Source of the DNA: Dyadobacter chenwenxiniae | Lineage (GTDB): Bacteria; Bacteroidota; Bacteroidia; Cytophagales; Spirosomataceae | Length of the DNA stretch: 64,000 nucleotides | Reading direction: 5' to 3' | NCBI RefSeq assembly: GCF_022869785.1 | Contig: NZ_CP094997.1 | Span: 434,001-498,000 of the forward strand | Shown here: piece by piece, positions 9,319-19,621 of the stretch | Layout of the letters: the number at the start of each line of letters is the position of its first letter | Position numbering within the stretch: position 1 is the stretch's first letter | Position numbers and translations under genes: made by a program | The notes under the pieces: generated by a model | What the model was told of the DNA's origin: nothing | The model's input: only the letters and a program-made list of their open reading frames with translations | Databases searched by the model: none

Positions 9319-10653
9319 ATGTTTCAAAAGGCTGTTAGCTGGATTGTCTTTATTTGGATTCTGACAAGTTTTCAAAATGCGTTTTGCCAACCGGTTTCTG
9401 TTCCGGGGAAGCCGTGGCTTTCGGAATACAATGTTTTTAAGGATTACAAAGGGGTGTATGTCGTCAAAAAAATAACCATTCCCTGCCGCGCCTATGAGAC
9501 CTTTTTGGTTGACGGCAACGGGAAAAAGCTCACGCCTGCTTACCGCGACATAGGTGATTTTTCGGGAGATTTAGCCGAATTTGTGCCCATGGAGCTGGAT
9601 GAGAAAAAGCAGGGCCGCCACGGATTCATCAACCGGCGAGGCGAGGTGGTGATCCCGCCGATTTACGTTTCTACCGACAAGTTTTATGAGGGGAAGACCT
9701 GGGTGATTTATCGCTCAGGAAAGCAGTTCGGGCTTTCGTACATTGATTCCACGGGAAAAGAAATTTACAAAGTTCCCATTCAGTATTTCAAAAAAGACTT
9801 CCTGATCTCTGCCGCAAAGGTGGACATGATCTGCAATTATGACACCAGAGAGGACATTCTCTGGTGGAAAGGCCGTAACTATTTTATCCTGAACTGGAAT
9901 TTTAGTCCATTCATTGAAAAAGAGGTGAAGAGCTCTAAGTACATTTATCACTTTTTGTATGAAGGCAAATATGGGATTATAGACAACAACATGATCCTGC
10001 GCGTGCCTGTTTCGCTGGATGACATCGATCCCGAATACAAGTTTTCGGGCCAGGGCATGGAGCGGGTTAAGTACGGGGACAAGTTTGGGTATATCAATGT
10101 CTTTACCGGCGAGCTTATCACCGATTTTTTATATACGGACACACGTAAACCAACGTCTGGACTATTTTGGGTAAAGAAAAACAACAAATGGGGATGCATT
10201 GACAAAACCGGGAAAACCCGCATTGCTTTCCTGTATGATGAGGCAACCGGCTTTACGAACGAAGACCGGTCGGCAGTCGCAATAAATGGGAAATTCGGCC
10301 ATATAGACAAAAAAGGCAAAATCCGCACGCCACTCCAATATGACTTCGCTTCCTACTACAACCGCGGCATATCCATGGTCCGCATTGATGATAAATACGG
10401 CTATATCGATATCAACAACCGCTACATTATCGAGCCTATTTACGACGAAGCGCTCCCTTTCGACAAGGAGACAACCATTGCAGAGCGTATATGGCTCAGA
10501 TTTGAACTCTCAAAAAATGGCGCAGAAAGGTTCATCGGTTTTTCCTATAAGTTGAACGCAGTTTTAATCCTGATAGGGCTGGCGTTATTTATTTATGCTA
10601 ATAACCTTATTTACAAGCGTATGCAGCTTAATAGGGCGCGGCGGAAGAAGTAA
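9319..10653 (+). CDS. WG-repeat protein with C-terminal membrane anchor
   Basis: A 444-residue protein with a signal peptide (residues 1-23) and a series of about 40-45-residue repeats of the WG/KWG type, each resembling G-x-x-G-x-I-D-x-x-G-K (for example KWGCIDKTGKTRI, KFGHIDKKGKIRT, KYGYIDINNRYII). A hydrophobic helix near residues 414-432 is followed by a basic tail, so the repeats would face outside the cytoplasm. WG-repeat proteins are common in Bacteroidota and are thought to bind partners; no activity is known. Confidence 0.85.
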   Translation: MFQKAVSWIVFIWILTSFQNAFCQPVSVPGKPWLSEYNVFKDYKGVYVVKKITIPCRAYETFLVDGNGKKLTPAYRDIGDFSGDLAEFVPMELDEKKQGRHGFINRRGEVVIPPIYVSTDKFYEGKTWVIYRSGKQFGLSYIDSTGKEIYKVPIQYFKKDFLISAAKVDMICNYDTREDILWWKGRNYFILNWNFSPFIEKEVKSSKYIYHFLYEGKYGIIDNNMILRVPVSLDDIDPEYKFSGQGMERVKYGDKFGYINVFTGELITDFLYTDTRKPTSGLFWVKKNNKWGCIDKTGKTRIAFLYDEATGFTNEDRSAVAINGKFGHIDKKGKIRTPLQYDFASYYNRGISMVRIDDKYGYIDINNRYIIEPIYDEALPFDKETTIAERIWLRFELSKNGAERFIGFSYKLNAVLILIGLALFIYANNLIYKRMQLNRARRKK

Positions 10654-10744
10654 ACCAATCCGTCCTGCTGGTTATCCGCATTATGCATGCGCAGTTCCAT
10701 GCTAGCTCCCATCTTCCAATGATCTGCATTACCGCCTGGCCACA

Positions 10745-11482
10745 CTAATCATATTGCTTCTGGCAATTTTCGCAGAAGTAGCTTCTTCTTTTTGTTTTAC
10801 CTAAATATTCCTTATGAAATGGAATCAGGCAGCGTGGACACATTTTTTTCGTGTGAGCCAGCCAGTGTTTTTTCAGGGTAAATTCTTTTTTCCAGTTTAA
10901 AAAGTCAAAGCTGTAATTCCGGGTTTCCCTAACCAATTCTTTCAGTTTTGCTTCCGGCAGCGCGCCGATCAGGCTGAGCGGGTGAACCATAATGCGGAAA
11001 AGCACCTCGTTTTTGATGATGTTTCCGCTTCCCGCAAAAATATTTTGGTCCAGTAAGGCGTCACATGCCAGCATTTTGGGAACGAGTTTCAGTTTTTTGA
11101 TCGCTTTTGTCGAACTCCACGATTCGGACATAATATCACCGCTCCAATCGTAAATTTCGTCGGCGGGCTGGTCAAGGATGGCGGCGGAGCAGGCGTAAAA
11201 GTTCAGTTCCGCATCATCAAAAACCAGTGTCAGCCGTGGTGGCGTTTTTTTTCGCTCATTGATCAGGTAGGAGCCAAAAAGCATAAAGTGGATACGCAGG
11301 GTAAAATCTTCGAAACACACAAGGAAGTGTTTTCCCCACGATCTGAAAGCAATAACCTTCTGATCCGTCAATCGGTCCTTGTCTATCTTTGAATTGCCCT
11401 CCACTAATCTGATCACAGCATTTTCAAGGCTTAGTTCCTCGATCAATTCCCTTAAAATAACAATAGACGGTCCCTCGGGCAT
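10745..11482 (-). CDS. Fpg/Nei-family DNA glycosylase
   Basis: A 245-residue protein that starts MPEGPS, so the processed N-terminus would carry catalytic Pro2 and Glu3 of the Fpg/Nei family. A mid region QNIFAGSGNIIKNEVLF matches the helix-two-turn-helix block, and the C-terminus is a zinc finger (CPRC ... CENC). The MPEGP start is nearer to endonuclease VIII than to MutM (MPELPE). It would remove oxidised bases and nick abasic sites. It is a single gene with a short gap before the WG-repeat gene, which is convergent. Confidence 0.88.
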   Translation of the reverse strand: MPEGPSIVILRELIEELSLENAVIRLVEGNSKIDKDRLTDQKVIAFRSWGKHFLVCFEDFTLRIHFMLFGSYLINERKKTPPRLTLVFDDAELNFYACSAAILDQPADEIYDWSGDIMSESWSSTKAIKKLKLVPKMLACDALLDQNIFAGSGNIIKNEVLFRIMVHPLSLIGALPEAKLKELVRETRNYSFDFLNWKKEFTLKKHWLAHTKKMCPRCLIPFHKEYLGKTKRRSYFCENCQKQYD

Positions 11483-11497
11483 GGCATAGTAACGATT

Positions 11498-11641
11498 ATG
11501 AATAAGCTTGTTTTGGATGAAATATTAAACAATGATGCCAGTATTTTCCGTCTTGCAGGCATACTTGTTGAACGATTGCCGAGCTTTCGGAACAGGACGT
11601 CAGAGATTATGTGGGAACGGAATGAACGGGCATCACTTTGA
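11498..11641 (+). CDS. Possible 47-residue protein
   Basis: A small frame starting MNKLVLDEILNNDASIFRL and ending ERNERASL, with helix-like hydrophobic spacing. It overlaps nothing and lies divergent from the glycosylase gene and 47 bp before the next gene. There is no family evidence, so it may be chance. Confidence 0.25.
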   Translation: MNKLVLDEILNNDASIFRLAGILVERLPSFRNRTSEIMWERNERASL

Positions 11642-11688
11642 GTAAGTCGGGCGTCCCATTCACTTTTTAACCAAAAACAATCGGCACT

Positions 11689-11934
11689 ATGGGAAAAGGG
11701 AAAGATCTTTTTGGGCATTACAATGACCTGGCCAAAGCAAAAGGGCCGGAAAGTGAAGAGAGTAAGTATGCAGGCGTGCTTTTCCAGGCCCTGTTGATGG
11801 TTGGCGAGCGAAAGGTTTTTGAGCTGTTGGAAGAAGCCGAAGAGACGGGCAAAATGTTGAAGCTGCAAACGTCTGGCAATGGTGCCGATAACCCGGATCG
11901 GCCCAGCAATATTGTTTTGGTGGACAAGGATTAA
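11689..11934 (+). CDS. Small hypothetical protein, 81 residues
   Basis: An acidic, mostly helical 81-residue protein (KYAGVLFQALLMVGERKVFELLEEAEETGKML) with no signal peptide or membrane segment. I do not recognise a family. The amphipathic helices suggest a small helical bundle. It is a separate unit about 125 bp before the MscS channel gene. Confidence 0.6.
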   Translation: MGKGKDLFGHYNDLAKAKGPESEESKYAGVLFQALLMVGERKVFELLEEAEETGKMLKLQTSGNGADNPDRPSNIVLVDKD

Positions 11935-12058
11935 TTGTCATTTTAGAAGGCTGGTTTGCATTGCGTATATGGCAACTGTCAGGCAAATTGGCAGCAGGCT
12001 GGTACGATTTTTAGTCTTTAAACAGGGATTTTAAAGTTCGTGGACCGCTAGAAACCAT

Positions 12059-14383
12059 ATGACCAACACCAAATTTTTTTCAATACTCCTGATCACAATC
12101 CTGATTTCGCTGCAAATTGCGGCCCAGGACACCACGAAAAATCCCGCGCGCACAATTGTCATTCCCGACACATTATTATTCCGGATCGAGAAGGCCCAGG
12201 CGGTGATCACGCAGATCAATGCAGTCAACAAAAGGGGTTACGATACCGAAGTGATCGGAGAGGAGCTGGCTGGCATAAAGCATAATGTTGACCAGATCCA
12301 GAATGCAGTAAGCGTTGAAAATGCCATTCCCGGAAATAAGGATTTACAAAATTACAGGCTAATACTGACCGATGTGCAGCAACAGACCGGGCAATGGCGC
12401 AAAACGCTCAGCAAACACAATTCTGAGCTTCAATTCCTTTCCGAACAGGTCATTGAATTTAGCCGCGACTCGCTGCTGGCCGTTGAAGCCGGCGATTCGT
12501 CACAAAAACAACTCTACTCGGGCCAGATTGCAGATTTAAAACAGAAATTACAACTTGCGGGGAAAGCCACGACCTCAAACCTGGATACGGTCAGCAATTT
12601 GCTGGCAGCGGTGTCAGAGGTTTATTTCCGTGCTACTGACCTGCAAACGACCATCAATGACTACATAAAGGAGTCGGGCCGAAACTTACTGGGTAAGGAA
12701 TCCAGCTACATCTGGAAGGCATCAAAGGGCAGCAATAAATCCAGCCTGAATGATATTATAAAAGTCTCTTACACCGGACAAAACAAAATTCTACGTTACT
12801 TTTTTCAGTCGACCTGGGATAACCGTGTGTTGCTTTTACTGGTTTCTGCGGGATTTTTTGTCTGGATATTCGTCAATTTCCGGCTGGCTTCCGCAGTTGC
12901 GGTCAGCAAAGAAATTGGAGTGCTGGATTTCAAATACATTAATCCAAGGCCCATACTAGCCGCTTTTATATTCCTTTTCAACATTACGCCATTATTCGAA
13001 CCCAGATCACCATCGATTTATATCGAGCTTAATCAGTTTCTGCTTCTGATCACGATGACGGTTTTTTTCATGAAGAGGTTGCCGGGAAAGCAACTCCTTT
13101 GGTGGTTTTCTGTGCTGGTGCTGTATGTGCTTACCATCATCAGCAACATTTTAGTAACCGAATCCTTCGTTTCCCGTTTCGCACTTATGGCGCTCAATGC
13201 AGGCTCTATTGCATTCGGCGTATGGTTTTTCCGGAAGTTGCGAGAGGTCAGGATGGAAGAAAAGTTCATTAAGCCCGTACTGATCATCTACATCATTCTC
13301 AACATTCTGGCAATCATCCTGAATGCACTGGGGCGGATTTCACTGGCGAAATCTTTCAGTGTGACCGCCATCAGCGGACTGATCCAGGTTTTGAGCCTGG
13401 GCATTTTCGTGCATGTGGTTTTAGAAGCGTTAGAGCTGCATACGAAGGTAAGTGTCGCTTCGAAACGGTTATTTTCCCGCATCAATATTGAGAAAAGCCG
13501 TGCAACGTTCAGGCAGTTAATATCCTTTGTATCAGTGCTTCTATGGGTGCTTATGTTTTGTATCAACCTGAATATTGTCGATCCGATCTTCGGATTCTTA
13601 CTACAAATCCTGGAAAAGCCACGCACATTCGGCTCAATCACATTTACGTTAGCCAATGTGCTGTTTTTCTCTGTGATCATCTGGTTGGCCAATAATTTAC
13701 AAAAGCACATTGGCCTGCTTTTCTCCGGGCCAGATGTGAATTTTACGACCGAAACAGTGCATAAGGGATCAAAGCTGGCATTGATCAGGCTGGTGATCAT
13801 AGTGGTAGGCTTTCTGTTTGCCATCACAGCTTCCGGCGTTCCGCTCACTAAGATCACTGTTTTGCTTGGTGCGCTCGGCGTAGGGATCGGACTTGGAATG
13901 CAGAACATTGTCAACAATTTCGTTTCAGGGATCATTTTGATATTTGAAAAACCATTTACGATCGGTGACTATATCGAGCTGGCCGATAAAAAGGGGAAAG
14001 TACTCGACATCGGCATTCGTTCCAGCCGAATGCTGACGCCGCAAGGTTCAAAGGTGATTATTCCCAATGGAGATTTGCTTTCAGGCAGGCTGGTCAATTA
14101 TACAACGAATAATGCCCGTTTGAAAAGTGAGGTGACATTTAAAATAAGCCCAGAGGCTGACTTGGAGCAGGTTAAAAAAATAATCAACGAGATCGTCGAC
14201 AAAGCAGAGGGTGTTGTGAAAAAAGCGCCGCGCCAGGTTTTGCTCAGCGCAGTTTCGGGCGATAGCATTGAGCTTAAAGTCATGGTCTGGCTTACCAGCG
14301 TTTATTCTGAAACAACATTCAGAAGCTATGTTCTGGAACAGGTCGTGATCCGTTTCAGGGCCAGTGAAATCAAAATAATATAG
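12059..14383 (+). CDS. Large MscS-family mechanosensitive channel
   Basis: A 774-residue inner-membrane protein: signal peptide, about 220 residues of periplasmic helical region (heptad-like, 60-200), then roughly ten membrane segments (about residues 257-600), and a C-terminal MscS core. The pore helix VLLGALGVGIGLGMQNIVNNF and the beta domain FEKPFTIGDYIEL ... VIIPNGDLLSGRLVNYT are clear. Long MscS relatives (MscK/YnaI/YbdG type) open under osmotic downshock to release solutes. The cytoplasmic C-terminus is short and ends right after the alpha/beta domain. Confidence 0.9.
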   Translation: MTNTKFFSILLITILISLQIAAQDTTKNPARTIVIPDTLLFRIEKAQAVITQINAVNKRGYDTEVIGEELAGIKHNVDQIQNAVSVENAIPGNKDLQNYRLILTDVQQQTGQWRKTLSKHNSELQFLSEQVIEFSRDSLLAVEAGDSSQKQLYSGQIADLKQKLQLAGKATTSNLDTVSNLLAAVSEVYFRATDLQTTINDYIKESGRNLLGKESSYIWKASKGSNKSSLNDIIKVSYTGQNKILRYFFQSTWDNRVLLLLVSAGFFVWIFVNFRLASAVAVSKEIGVLDFKYINPRPILAAFIFLFNITPLFEPRSPSIYIELNQFLLLITMTVFFMKRLPGKQLLWWFSVLVLYVLTIISNILVTESFVSRFALMALNAGSIAFGVWFFRKLREVRMEEKFIKPVLIIYIILNILAIILNALGRISLAKSFSVTAISGLIQVLSLGIFVHVVLEALELHTKVSVASKRLFSRINIEKSRATFRQLISFVSVLLWVLMFCINLNIVDPIFGFLLQILEKPRTFGSITFTLANVLFFSVIIWLANNLQKHIGLLFSGPDVNFTTETVHKGSKLALIRLVIIVVGFLFAITASGVPLTKITVLLGALGVGIGLGMQNIVNNFVSGIILIFEKPFTIGDYIELADKKGKVLDIGIRSSRMLTPQGSKVIIPNGDLLSGRLVNYTTNNARLKSEVTFKISPEADLEQVKKIINEIVDKAEGVVKKAPRQVLLSAVSGDSIELKVMVWLTSVYSETTFRSYVLEQVVIRFRASEIKII

Positions 14384-14480
14384 CACAAAACCAGATTTGC
14401 AGACCTGTTAAGCGCCATTACGCCGCATAATAGGCCTATTTAGGTAAAATATATAAAAATTTTGTGTCGAAAAGTTTTTT

Positions 14481-14496
14481 GTTTAAACGATTAAAC
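14481..14496 (+). promoter_or_regulatory. Weak LacI-operator-like palindrome
   Basis: GTTTAAACGATTAAAC has perfect 6-bp arms around ACGA and resembles the stronger palindrome at 14680. It lies in the 469-bp gap before the first SusC gene. It may be a second operator or chance in an AT-rich region. Confidence 0.3.
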
Positions 14497-14679
14497 TTAC
14501 ATTTGGAAGCACATTATAATCTTAATGCAAGAATTATTATAAAAATATCGGTAGAGACCTTGTATTGTTATAGCGTCCGTGCGTTTCTATTTTCAGATTA
14601 TACCAAATTCAATCCTGCAAAAGCGTTAGTTGTTTATTATTAACCATTCAGCTCAAAGCAATCAATTGTAATCCTTTGC

Positions 14680-14691
14680 TTAATCGATTAA
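14680..14691 (+). promoter_or_regulatory. Candidate LacI-family operator upstream of SusC 1
   Basis: TTAATCGATTAA is a perfect 12-bp palindrome with the central CG typical of LacI-family operators. The 14-mer GCTTAATCGATTAA occurs again at 22165-22178, directly after the lacI gene of this locus. It is 161 bp before the SusC start. The rest of the 14384-14852 gap is AT-rich, with no gene found. Confidence 0.6.
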
Positions 14692-14852
14692 ACAGTGCGA
14701 AAACACTGTAAAGCGGATATGCTGCCCATTTTTATCTTGTACAATGCCCATTTGGCTGAAATCCTCGGTCAGATGAGGGAATATCGCTGTGCGTATATAG
14801 TATATAGTTAGTCTGTTTCATCCATTTATTATTCACATTTAATAATGCGGAG

Positions 14853-17800
14853 ATGAGAAGAATTTTTACAATGACATGGCTGTTTACATTGCTTTGCATC
14901 GCAGCATGGGCTCAAAACAGCAGTATTACCGGAATCGTAACAGGCCAGGAAAATGAGCCGCTCCCCGGTGTGAATGTGCTCATAAGCGGCACGCAGCAGG
15001 GAACCGTGACAACTTCGGATGGGAAATTTACCATAGAAGCGTCGGCCAATTCGAGCCTTGTTTTCTCTTATATCGGCTATGTGGGGCAAACGGTAAAAGT
15101 CGATTCGCGGTCTGTGATTGATGTGCAGCTGGCATTGGAATCCAAGAATTTAAATGAAGTTGTGGTAACGGCGCTCGGCATCAAAAGGGAGGCCAAAACG
15201 CTGGGTTATGCCACGGCGACGGTGAATGCAGATCAGATTTCAACCAATCGAACTCCTAATGTGGTCAGCTCGCTGCAGGGGAAAATGGCTGGTGTGAACA
15301 TTTCGTCTTTATCCACCGGCCCGGGCGGAACGGCAAAGATCCGAATCCGCGGACAATCTTCGTTTAATGGTCAAAACAGCCCCTTAATCGTTGTAAACGG
15401 CGTTCCTATTGACAATTCCAATTATGCAGGCGGCGGCGATTTCGGGCCGAGATCCATGAATGCTTCCGACGGCGGCGACGGGCTTTCAAGCATTAATCCC
15501 GACGACATTGAATCCATGACCGTGCTGAAAGGAGCCACAGCCGCTGCTTTATACGGCTCGCGAGCCAAGGATGGGGTGGTCATGATCACGACCAAAAACC
15601 GGAGCACTGGAAAAGGGATCGGACTGGAATACAACATGAATTTCACTACGGATCAACCCCTGGATTTCACTGATTTTCAATACGAATACGGGCAGGGCGA
15701 GGGCGGTAAACGACCTACTTCCGCCGATCCGACTTCCGGTGTTTGGAGCTTCGGAGAGAAGTTCGAACCGGGTATGACGCAAGTGCTTTTTGATAACGAA
15801 ACCTGGCCCTATGAGCCTGTTTTTGACCGCATTAAGAAATTTTACCGCACCGGAACAAACATGACCAACACTGTGACCGTCTCCAACAATGGCCCCAATG
15901 GCGGTTTTAGTTTGTCGCTGGCCAATGCGGATAATCGGGGCATAATGCAGAATAACAAATTCAACAAGAAGATTGTCAACCTGGGATTCACGCAGAACAT
16001 TTCAAAGAAACTCACAGCCTTTGGCAATATTAATTATTCCAAAGAGAAGAACACGAACCCGCCGCAGCTTGACACTCAGGACTTTGCAGTCTCCACGGTG
16101 ATCATGACCCTGGCCAATTCAATGCCGTTGGAAGCACTCGAACAAAACCAAACGAAGTCCAATGGCGATGAGTTTGTATTTTCACGCTTCCTGGTGCGGA
16201 ATAACCCTTATTATTCCATGAGCAAGCACTTTGAAACCATTTCCCGCGATAGGATTTTTGGGAACATTGCCCTGAAATATCAGTTTACGCCCTGGCTTTA
16301 TCTGCAAGGCCGCATTGCGCAGGACTTTTACGTCCGCAACCAGGAGTACAACATTCCAAACGGCTACGCACCCATCGCAAAAGCGCCTGTGGGTTATGTA
16401 AACGGCCAGTTTACACAGGATATCCGCCGCAATACGGAGCGGAATTTTGACTTCATTCTGGGCGGAAACCACAATTTCGGCGACATCGGTCTTGATGTGA
16501 CATTAGGGGGTAACCAGCGTTATGCACGCATGGACTACAACAGCGTCACGGTCCAGGATTTCATTCAGCCGGGGCTTTACACTGTGATGAACGGGCGCGT
16601 CAAAAACCCGCTTTATGCGTTGTCTGAAAAGAAAATCAATTCCTTATACGGAGCAGCGACAATTTCTTATAAAGAGTTTTTATACCTGAACGTTACCGCC
16701 CGAAACGACTGGTTTTCAACATTGGCGCCACAGAACCGAAGCATTCTCTATCCTTCTGTAACAGGAAGTTTTATCTTTTCGCAGGCGTTTGCCAACCTGC
16801 CTCCCTGGATTACTTTTGGCAAGTTGAGGGCCGCTTATGCGCAGGTTGGATCGGACAATGTGAACCCCTATTCGAATGCGCTTTATTATCAGGTCGACAA
16901 CAATTCTTTCCCCAATCCCTCCGGCCAGCTCGTGCCTGTGGGCGGCATAAATGCCTTGACGGTTCCTAACAAAAACCTGCGGCCGCTGCGCATTAAGGAA
17001 GCGGAAGCTGGCCTGGAAATGAAGCTTTTCAACAATCTGATCGGATTTGATTTTACATATTATCACAAAACGACTGACGATCAGATTCTTGCCGCGCAAA
17101 TATCGGATGCATCTTCTTACACCGCCCAGCTGATCAATGTCGGCCGGAGTATGAATAAAGGAATCGAGTTGCTGCTGACGGGATCGCCGGTGCGCACGAA
17201 TGACTTTCAATGGGATGTGAGTTTCAATGTTTCCTATAACACTTCCAAAGTGCTGAAACTGGGGCTGGCCGAGAAAGATACGGTTATCACGGTGGGCGGC
17301 GGAGGCGGCCGGACATTGAACATGGTGGTTGGAAAGCCGCTGGGCCAGCTTTACACATTTATGTATCAGCGTGACGCGCAGGGCAGGCAGGTTTTTGATA
17401 AAAACAGCGGCATGCCCATCCGCAATAACACTTTGCGCAATGTTGGCAATGCGCTTCCCAAGTATTTCGGCGGGATCACCAACACATTCACATACAAAGG
17501 GATAATGCTCTCGACGCTGATTGATTTCAAGCTGGGACATAAGATGATCGCCGGCCGGAACATTAATTATCTGCGCCATGGATTGTCCAAAAGGACGCTT
17601 CCCGGTCGTGCGGAAGGATTTGTGATCGGCAATGGTGTGAATCCGGATGGCGAGGTTAATCAGACAAAGGCGGCCGTTCAGCCATTTTACGAATCGGTTA
17701 ACCCACTGGGTGTCAATGAAGATTTTGTAAACAACGCTGGTTTCTGGAAACTGCGCCAGATCACGCTCAGCTATGATCTTGGAAAGCTGCTACCCGAAAA

Positions 17801-17984
17801 TTTCTTTGTCAAAGGCCTGCGGTTAAGCGCTGTAGCCAACAATGTGCTGATCATCAAGAAATGGACGGAAAATATGGATCCCGAAGAAGTGCTGAACTCC
17901 TCGGATAATGCAACCGGACTGGATTTCTGGCCGGGCCTGCCGCCTACAAGAAGCATCGGTTTTAACCTGAATGTGAAATTCTAA
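14853..17984 (+). CDS. SusC/RagA TonB-linked outer-membrane transporter 1
   Basis: A 1,043-residue protein with a signal peptide (cut near AWAQ), an N-terminal carboxypeptidase-like domain (residues about 25-100: GIVTGQENEPLPGVNVLISG), a TonB-box-like LNEVVVTALGI, a plug domain ending in LYGSRAKDGVVMITTK, then a 22-strand barrel ending in a C-terminal aromatic (FNLNVKF). It should import oligosaccharides or other large solutes with its SusD partner 32 bp downstream. An in-frame ATG at 14871 is an alternative start. Candidate operators lie upstream. The substrate is inferred from the following sugar-acid genes only. Confidence 0.95.
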   Translation: MRRIFTMTWLFTLLCIAAWAQNSSITGIVTGQENEPLPGVNVLISGTQQGTVTTSDGKFTIEASANSSLVFSYIGYVGQTVKVDSRSVIDVQLALESKNLNEVVVTALGIKREAKTLGYATATVNADQISTNRTPNVVSSLQGKMAGVNISSLSTGPGGTAKIRIRGQSSFNGQNSPLIVVNGVPIDNSNYAGGGDFGPRSMNASDGGDGLSSINPDDIESMTVLKGATAAALYGSRAKDGVVMITTKNRSTGKGIGLEYNMNFTTDQPLDFTDFQYEYGQGEGGKRPTSADPTSGVWSFGEKFEPGMTQVLFDNETWPYEPVFDRIKKFYRTGTNMTNTVTVSNNGPNGGFSLSLANADNRGIMQNNKFNKKIVNLGFTQNISKKLTAFGNINYSKEKNTNPPQLDTQDFAVSTVIMTLANSMPLEALEQNQTKSNGDEFVFSRFLVRNNPYYSMSKHFETISRDRIFGNIALKYQFTPWLYLQGRIAQDFYVRNQEYNIPNGYAPIAKAPVGYVNGQFTQDIRRNTERNFDFILGGNHNFGDIGLDVTLGGNQRYARMDYNSVTVQDFIQPGLYTVMNGRVKNPLYALSEKKINSLYGAATISYKEFLYLNVTARNDWFSTLAPQNRSILYPSVTGSFIFSQAFANLPPWITFGKLRAAYAQVGSDNVNPYSNALYYQVDNNSFPNPSGQLVPVGGINALTVPNKNLRPLRIKEAEAGLEMKLFNNLIGFDFTYYHKTTDDQILAAQISDASSYTAQLINVGRSMNKGIELLLTGSPVRTNDFQWDVSFNVSYNTSKVLKLGLAEKDTVITVGGGGGRTLNMVVGKPLGQLYTFMYQRDAQGRQVFDKNSGMPIRNNTLRNVGNALPKYFGGITNTFTYKGIMLSTLIDFKLGHKMIAGRNINYLRHGLSKRTLPGRAEGFVIGNGVNPDGEVNQTKAAVQPFYESVNPLGVNEDFVNNAGFWKLRQITLSYDLGKLLPENFFVKGLRLSAVANNVLIIKKWTENMDPEEVLNSSDNATGLDFWPGLPPTRSIGFNLNVKF

Positions 17985-18016
17985 GCGCGGTTATCCAACT
18001 TTTAAACAGCATTGAA

Positions 18017-19558
18017 ATGAAAAATATCTCAAAATACATACTGGCAACCTTGTTATCGCTCGGCGTGATAACAGGCTGCGACCAAGGTTTTGACGAGATC
18101 AATACCAACAAAGTTGACCCGACTTCGCTGGCGCCATCGCTGATTTTGAACAAAGCCATTATCAGCACCACTTATCTCGACGGCGTCTCGACACTGGGCA
18201 TGCTGACTTACAATTTTGGCATTGTGCAACAGATCATTACGCCCTATGGAAGCTCGCTTTCGGGTGGAAACTACAACCAGTATAATAATGCCAACACGCC
18301 GCTCGTTTGGGTGAATTTTTACCGGAATGTGATCAAGCAAGTCGTTGCAGTGACCGATCAGACCAAGGACGACCCCGCTCAGGCAAATATTTATCACGCC
18401 GCCCGCATCTGGAAAGCCTACGCATTCATGATCCTGACAGACACCTATGGAGACATTCCGTATTTCGAGGCAGGGCAGGGTTACATTAGTGAGGTGATCA
18501 GGCCAAAATACGATCCGCAGGAAGCCATTTATAAGGATATTTTAAAGGAATTGGACGAAGCATCAGGCGCTCTGGACATCGTCCAGCCGGCCGTAACAAC
18601 CGATATTTTGTATGGAGGAAATGTTGCCAAATGGAAAAAGCTGGGCTATTCGCTAATGCTGCGCGCCGCCATGCGCCTGACAAAAGTGGATCAGACTACG
18701 GCCAAAACGTATGTTACCAAGGCCGTTGCTGGCGGATTGTTTGAGAGCAATGCTGATAATTCCACCATTCGGCACACGGCCATTTACAATAATTATATTG
18801 CCAATCACCTGGCCGCAAGGGAAAAAACAAACTTTTATCTTGCCGCGCCTTTTGTCAATTATCTCAAAGAAAACAATGACCCGCGACTGGCTGTCATGGC
18901 CGTCCGTTACGTAGGCGCGAAAGGCGGGCCCGAGCAGGTTGCAGCCCGCGCATCGTCGGACCCGAAAGTGCAGATAGGCATGCCGATGGGTTACAATGAC
19001 GTGACCATCAACACGGTTTTGACACAAAATGGTGTGGCAAGCCTGTGGGATTTCTCACAGGTGAATCTGGGAACAGTCCTCAAACTGGATGCGCCGGAAT
19101 TTCACATTACTTATGCACAAAATCAGCTTTTGCTAGCCGAAGCAGCCGTTCGCGGCTGGGTAAGCGGCACTGCACCGACTTATTTTGCCAATGGTGTGAG
19201 GGCACATTTAGAACAAATGGGACTTTATGATCCAAGCGCAGCCATTAAGGAAGATGCCATTCAGGCTTATCTCAAAACGCATCGGCTGGATGCTTCCAAA
19301 GCATTAGAGCAGATCAACACCCAGTATTGGGTCGCCTCATTCCTGGACGGAAACGAGCTCTTTGCCAATTTCAGAAGAAGCGGTTTTCCCACATTGAAGA
19401 AGAACCCCTATCCGGGCGCGGAGATCAAAGAAGACTTCATCAGACGCATGCCATATCCCGACAGCGAAATCATTGTAAACCTGCAAAATGTGAACGATGC
19501 CAATGCCCGGCAGGGGCCCAATGACCTGAACACACGCGTTTGGTGGGATAAGAAGTAA
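18017..19558 (+). CDS. SusD/RagB-family surface lipoprotein 1
   Basis: A 513-residue lipoprotein with a lipobox ending in Cys21 (SLGVITGC), then a SusD-like helical repeat fold; the start DEINTNKVDPTSLAPSLILN is typical of the SusD-like_2 type. Further TPR-like helices (AARIWKAYAFMILTDTYGDIPYFEA) match the family. It forms the lid over the SusC barrel and binds the ligand outside the cell. It is 32 bp after SusC 1 and 63 bp before the first dehydratase, so probably one operon. Confidence 0.93.
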   Translation: MKNISKYILATLLSLGVITGCDQGFDEINTNKVDPTSLAPSLILNKAIISTTYLDGVSTLGMLTYNFGIVQQIITPYGSSLSGGNYNQYNNANTPLVWVNFYRNVIKQVVAVTDQTKDDPAQANIYHAARIWKAYAFMILTDTYGDIPYFEAGQGYISEVIRPKYDPQEAIYKDILKELDEASGALDIVQPAVTTDILYGGNVAKWKKLGYSLMLRAAMRLTKVDQTTAKTYVTKAVAGGLFESNADNSTIRHTAIYNNYIANHLAAREKTNFYLAAPFVNYLKENNDPRLAVMAVRYVGAKGGPEQVAARASSDPKVQIGMPMGYNDVTINTVLTQNGVASLWDFSQVNLGTVLKLDAPEFHITYAQNQLLLAEAAVRGWVSGTAPTYFANGVRAHLEQMGLYDPSAAIKEDAIQAYLKTHRLDASKALEQINTQYWVASFLDGNELFANFRRSGFPTLKKNPYPGAEIKEDFIRRMPYPDSEIIVNLQNVNDANARQGPNDLNTRVWWDKK

Positions 19559-19621
19559 AACCTTGTAGCACAGAAACTTTTAATGCCTAAACCTTTAACT
19601 TTTTCATTTATCCCAAAACAT

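Noticed and set aside
16716..17579. A 287-codon minus-strand frame opposite SusC 1.
   Set aside because: It lies wholly inside a clear SusC gene and its composition is that of an antisense frame.
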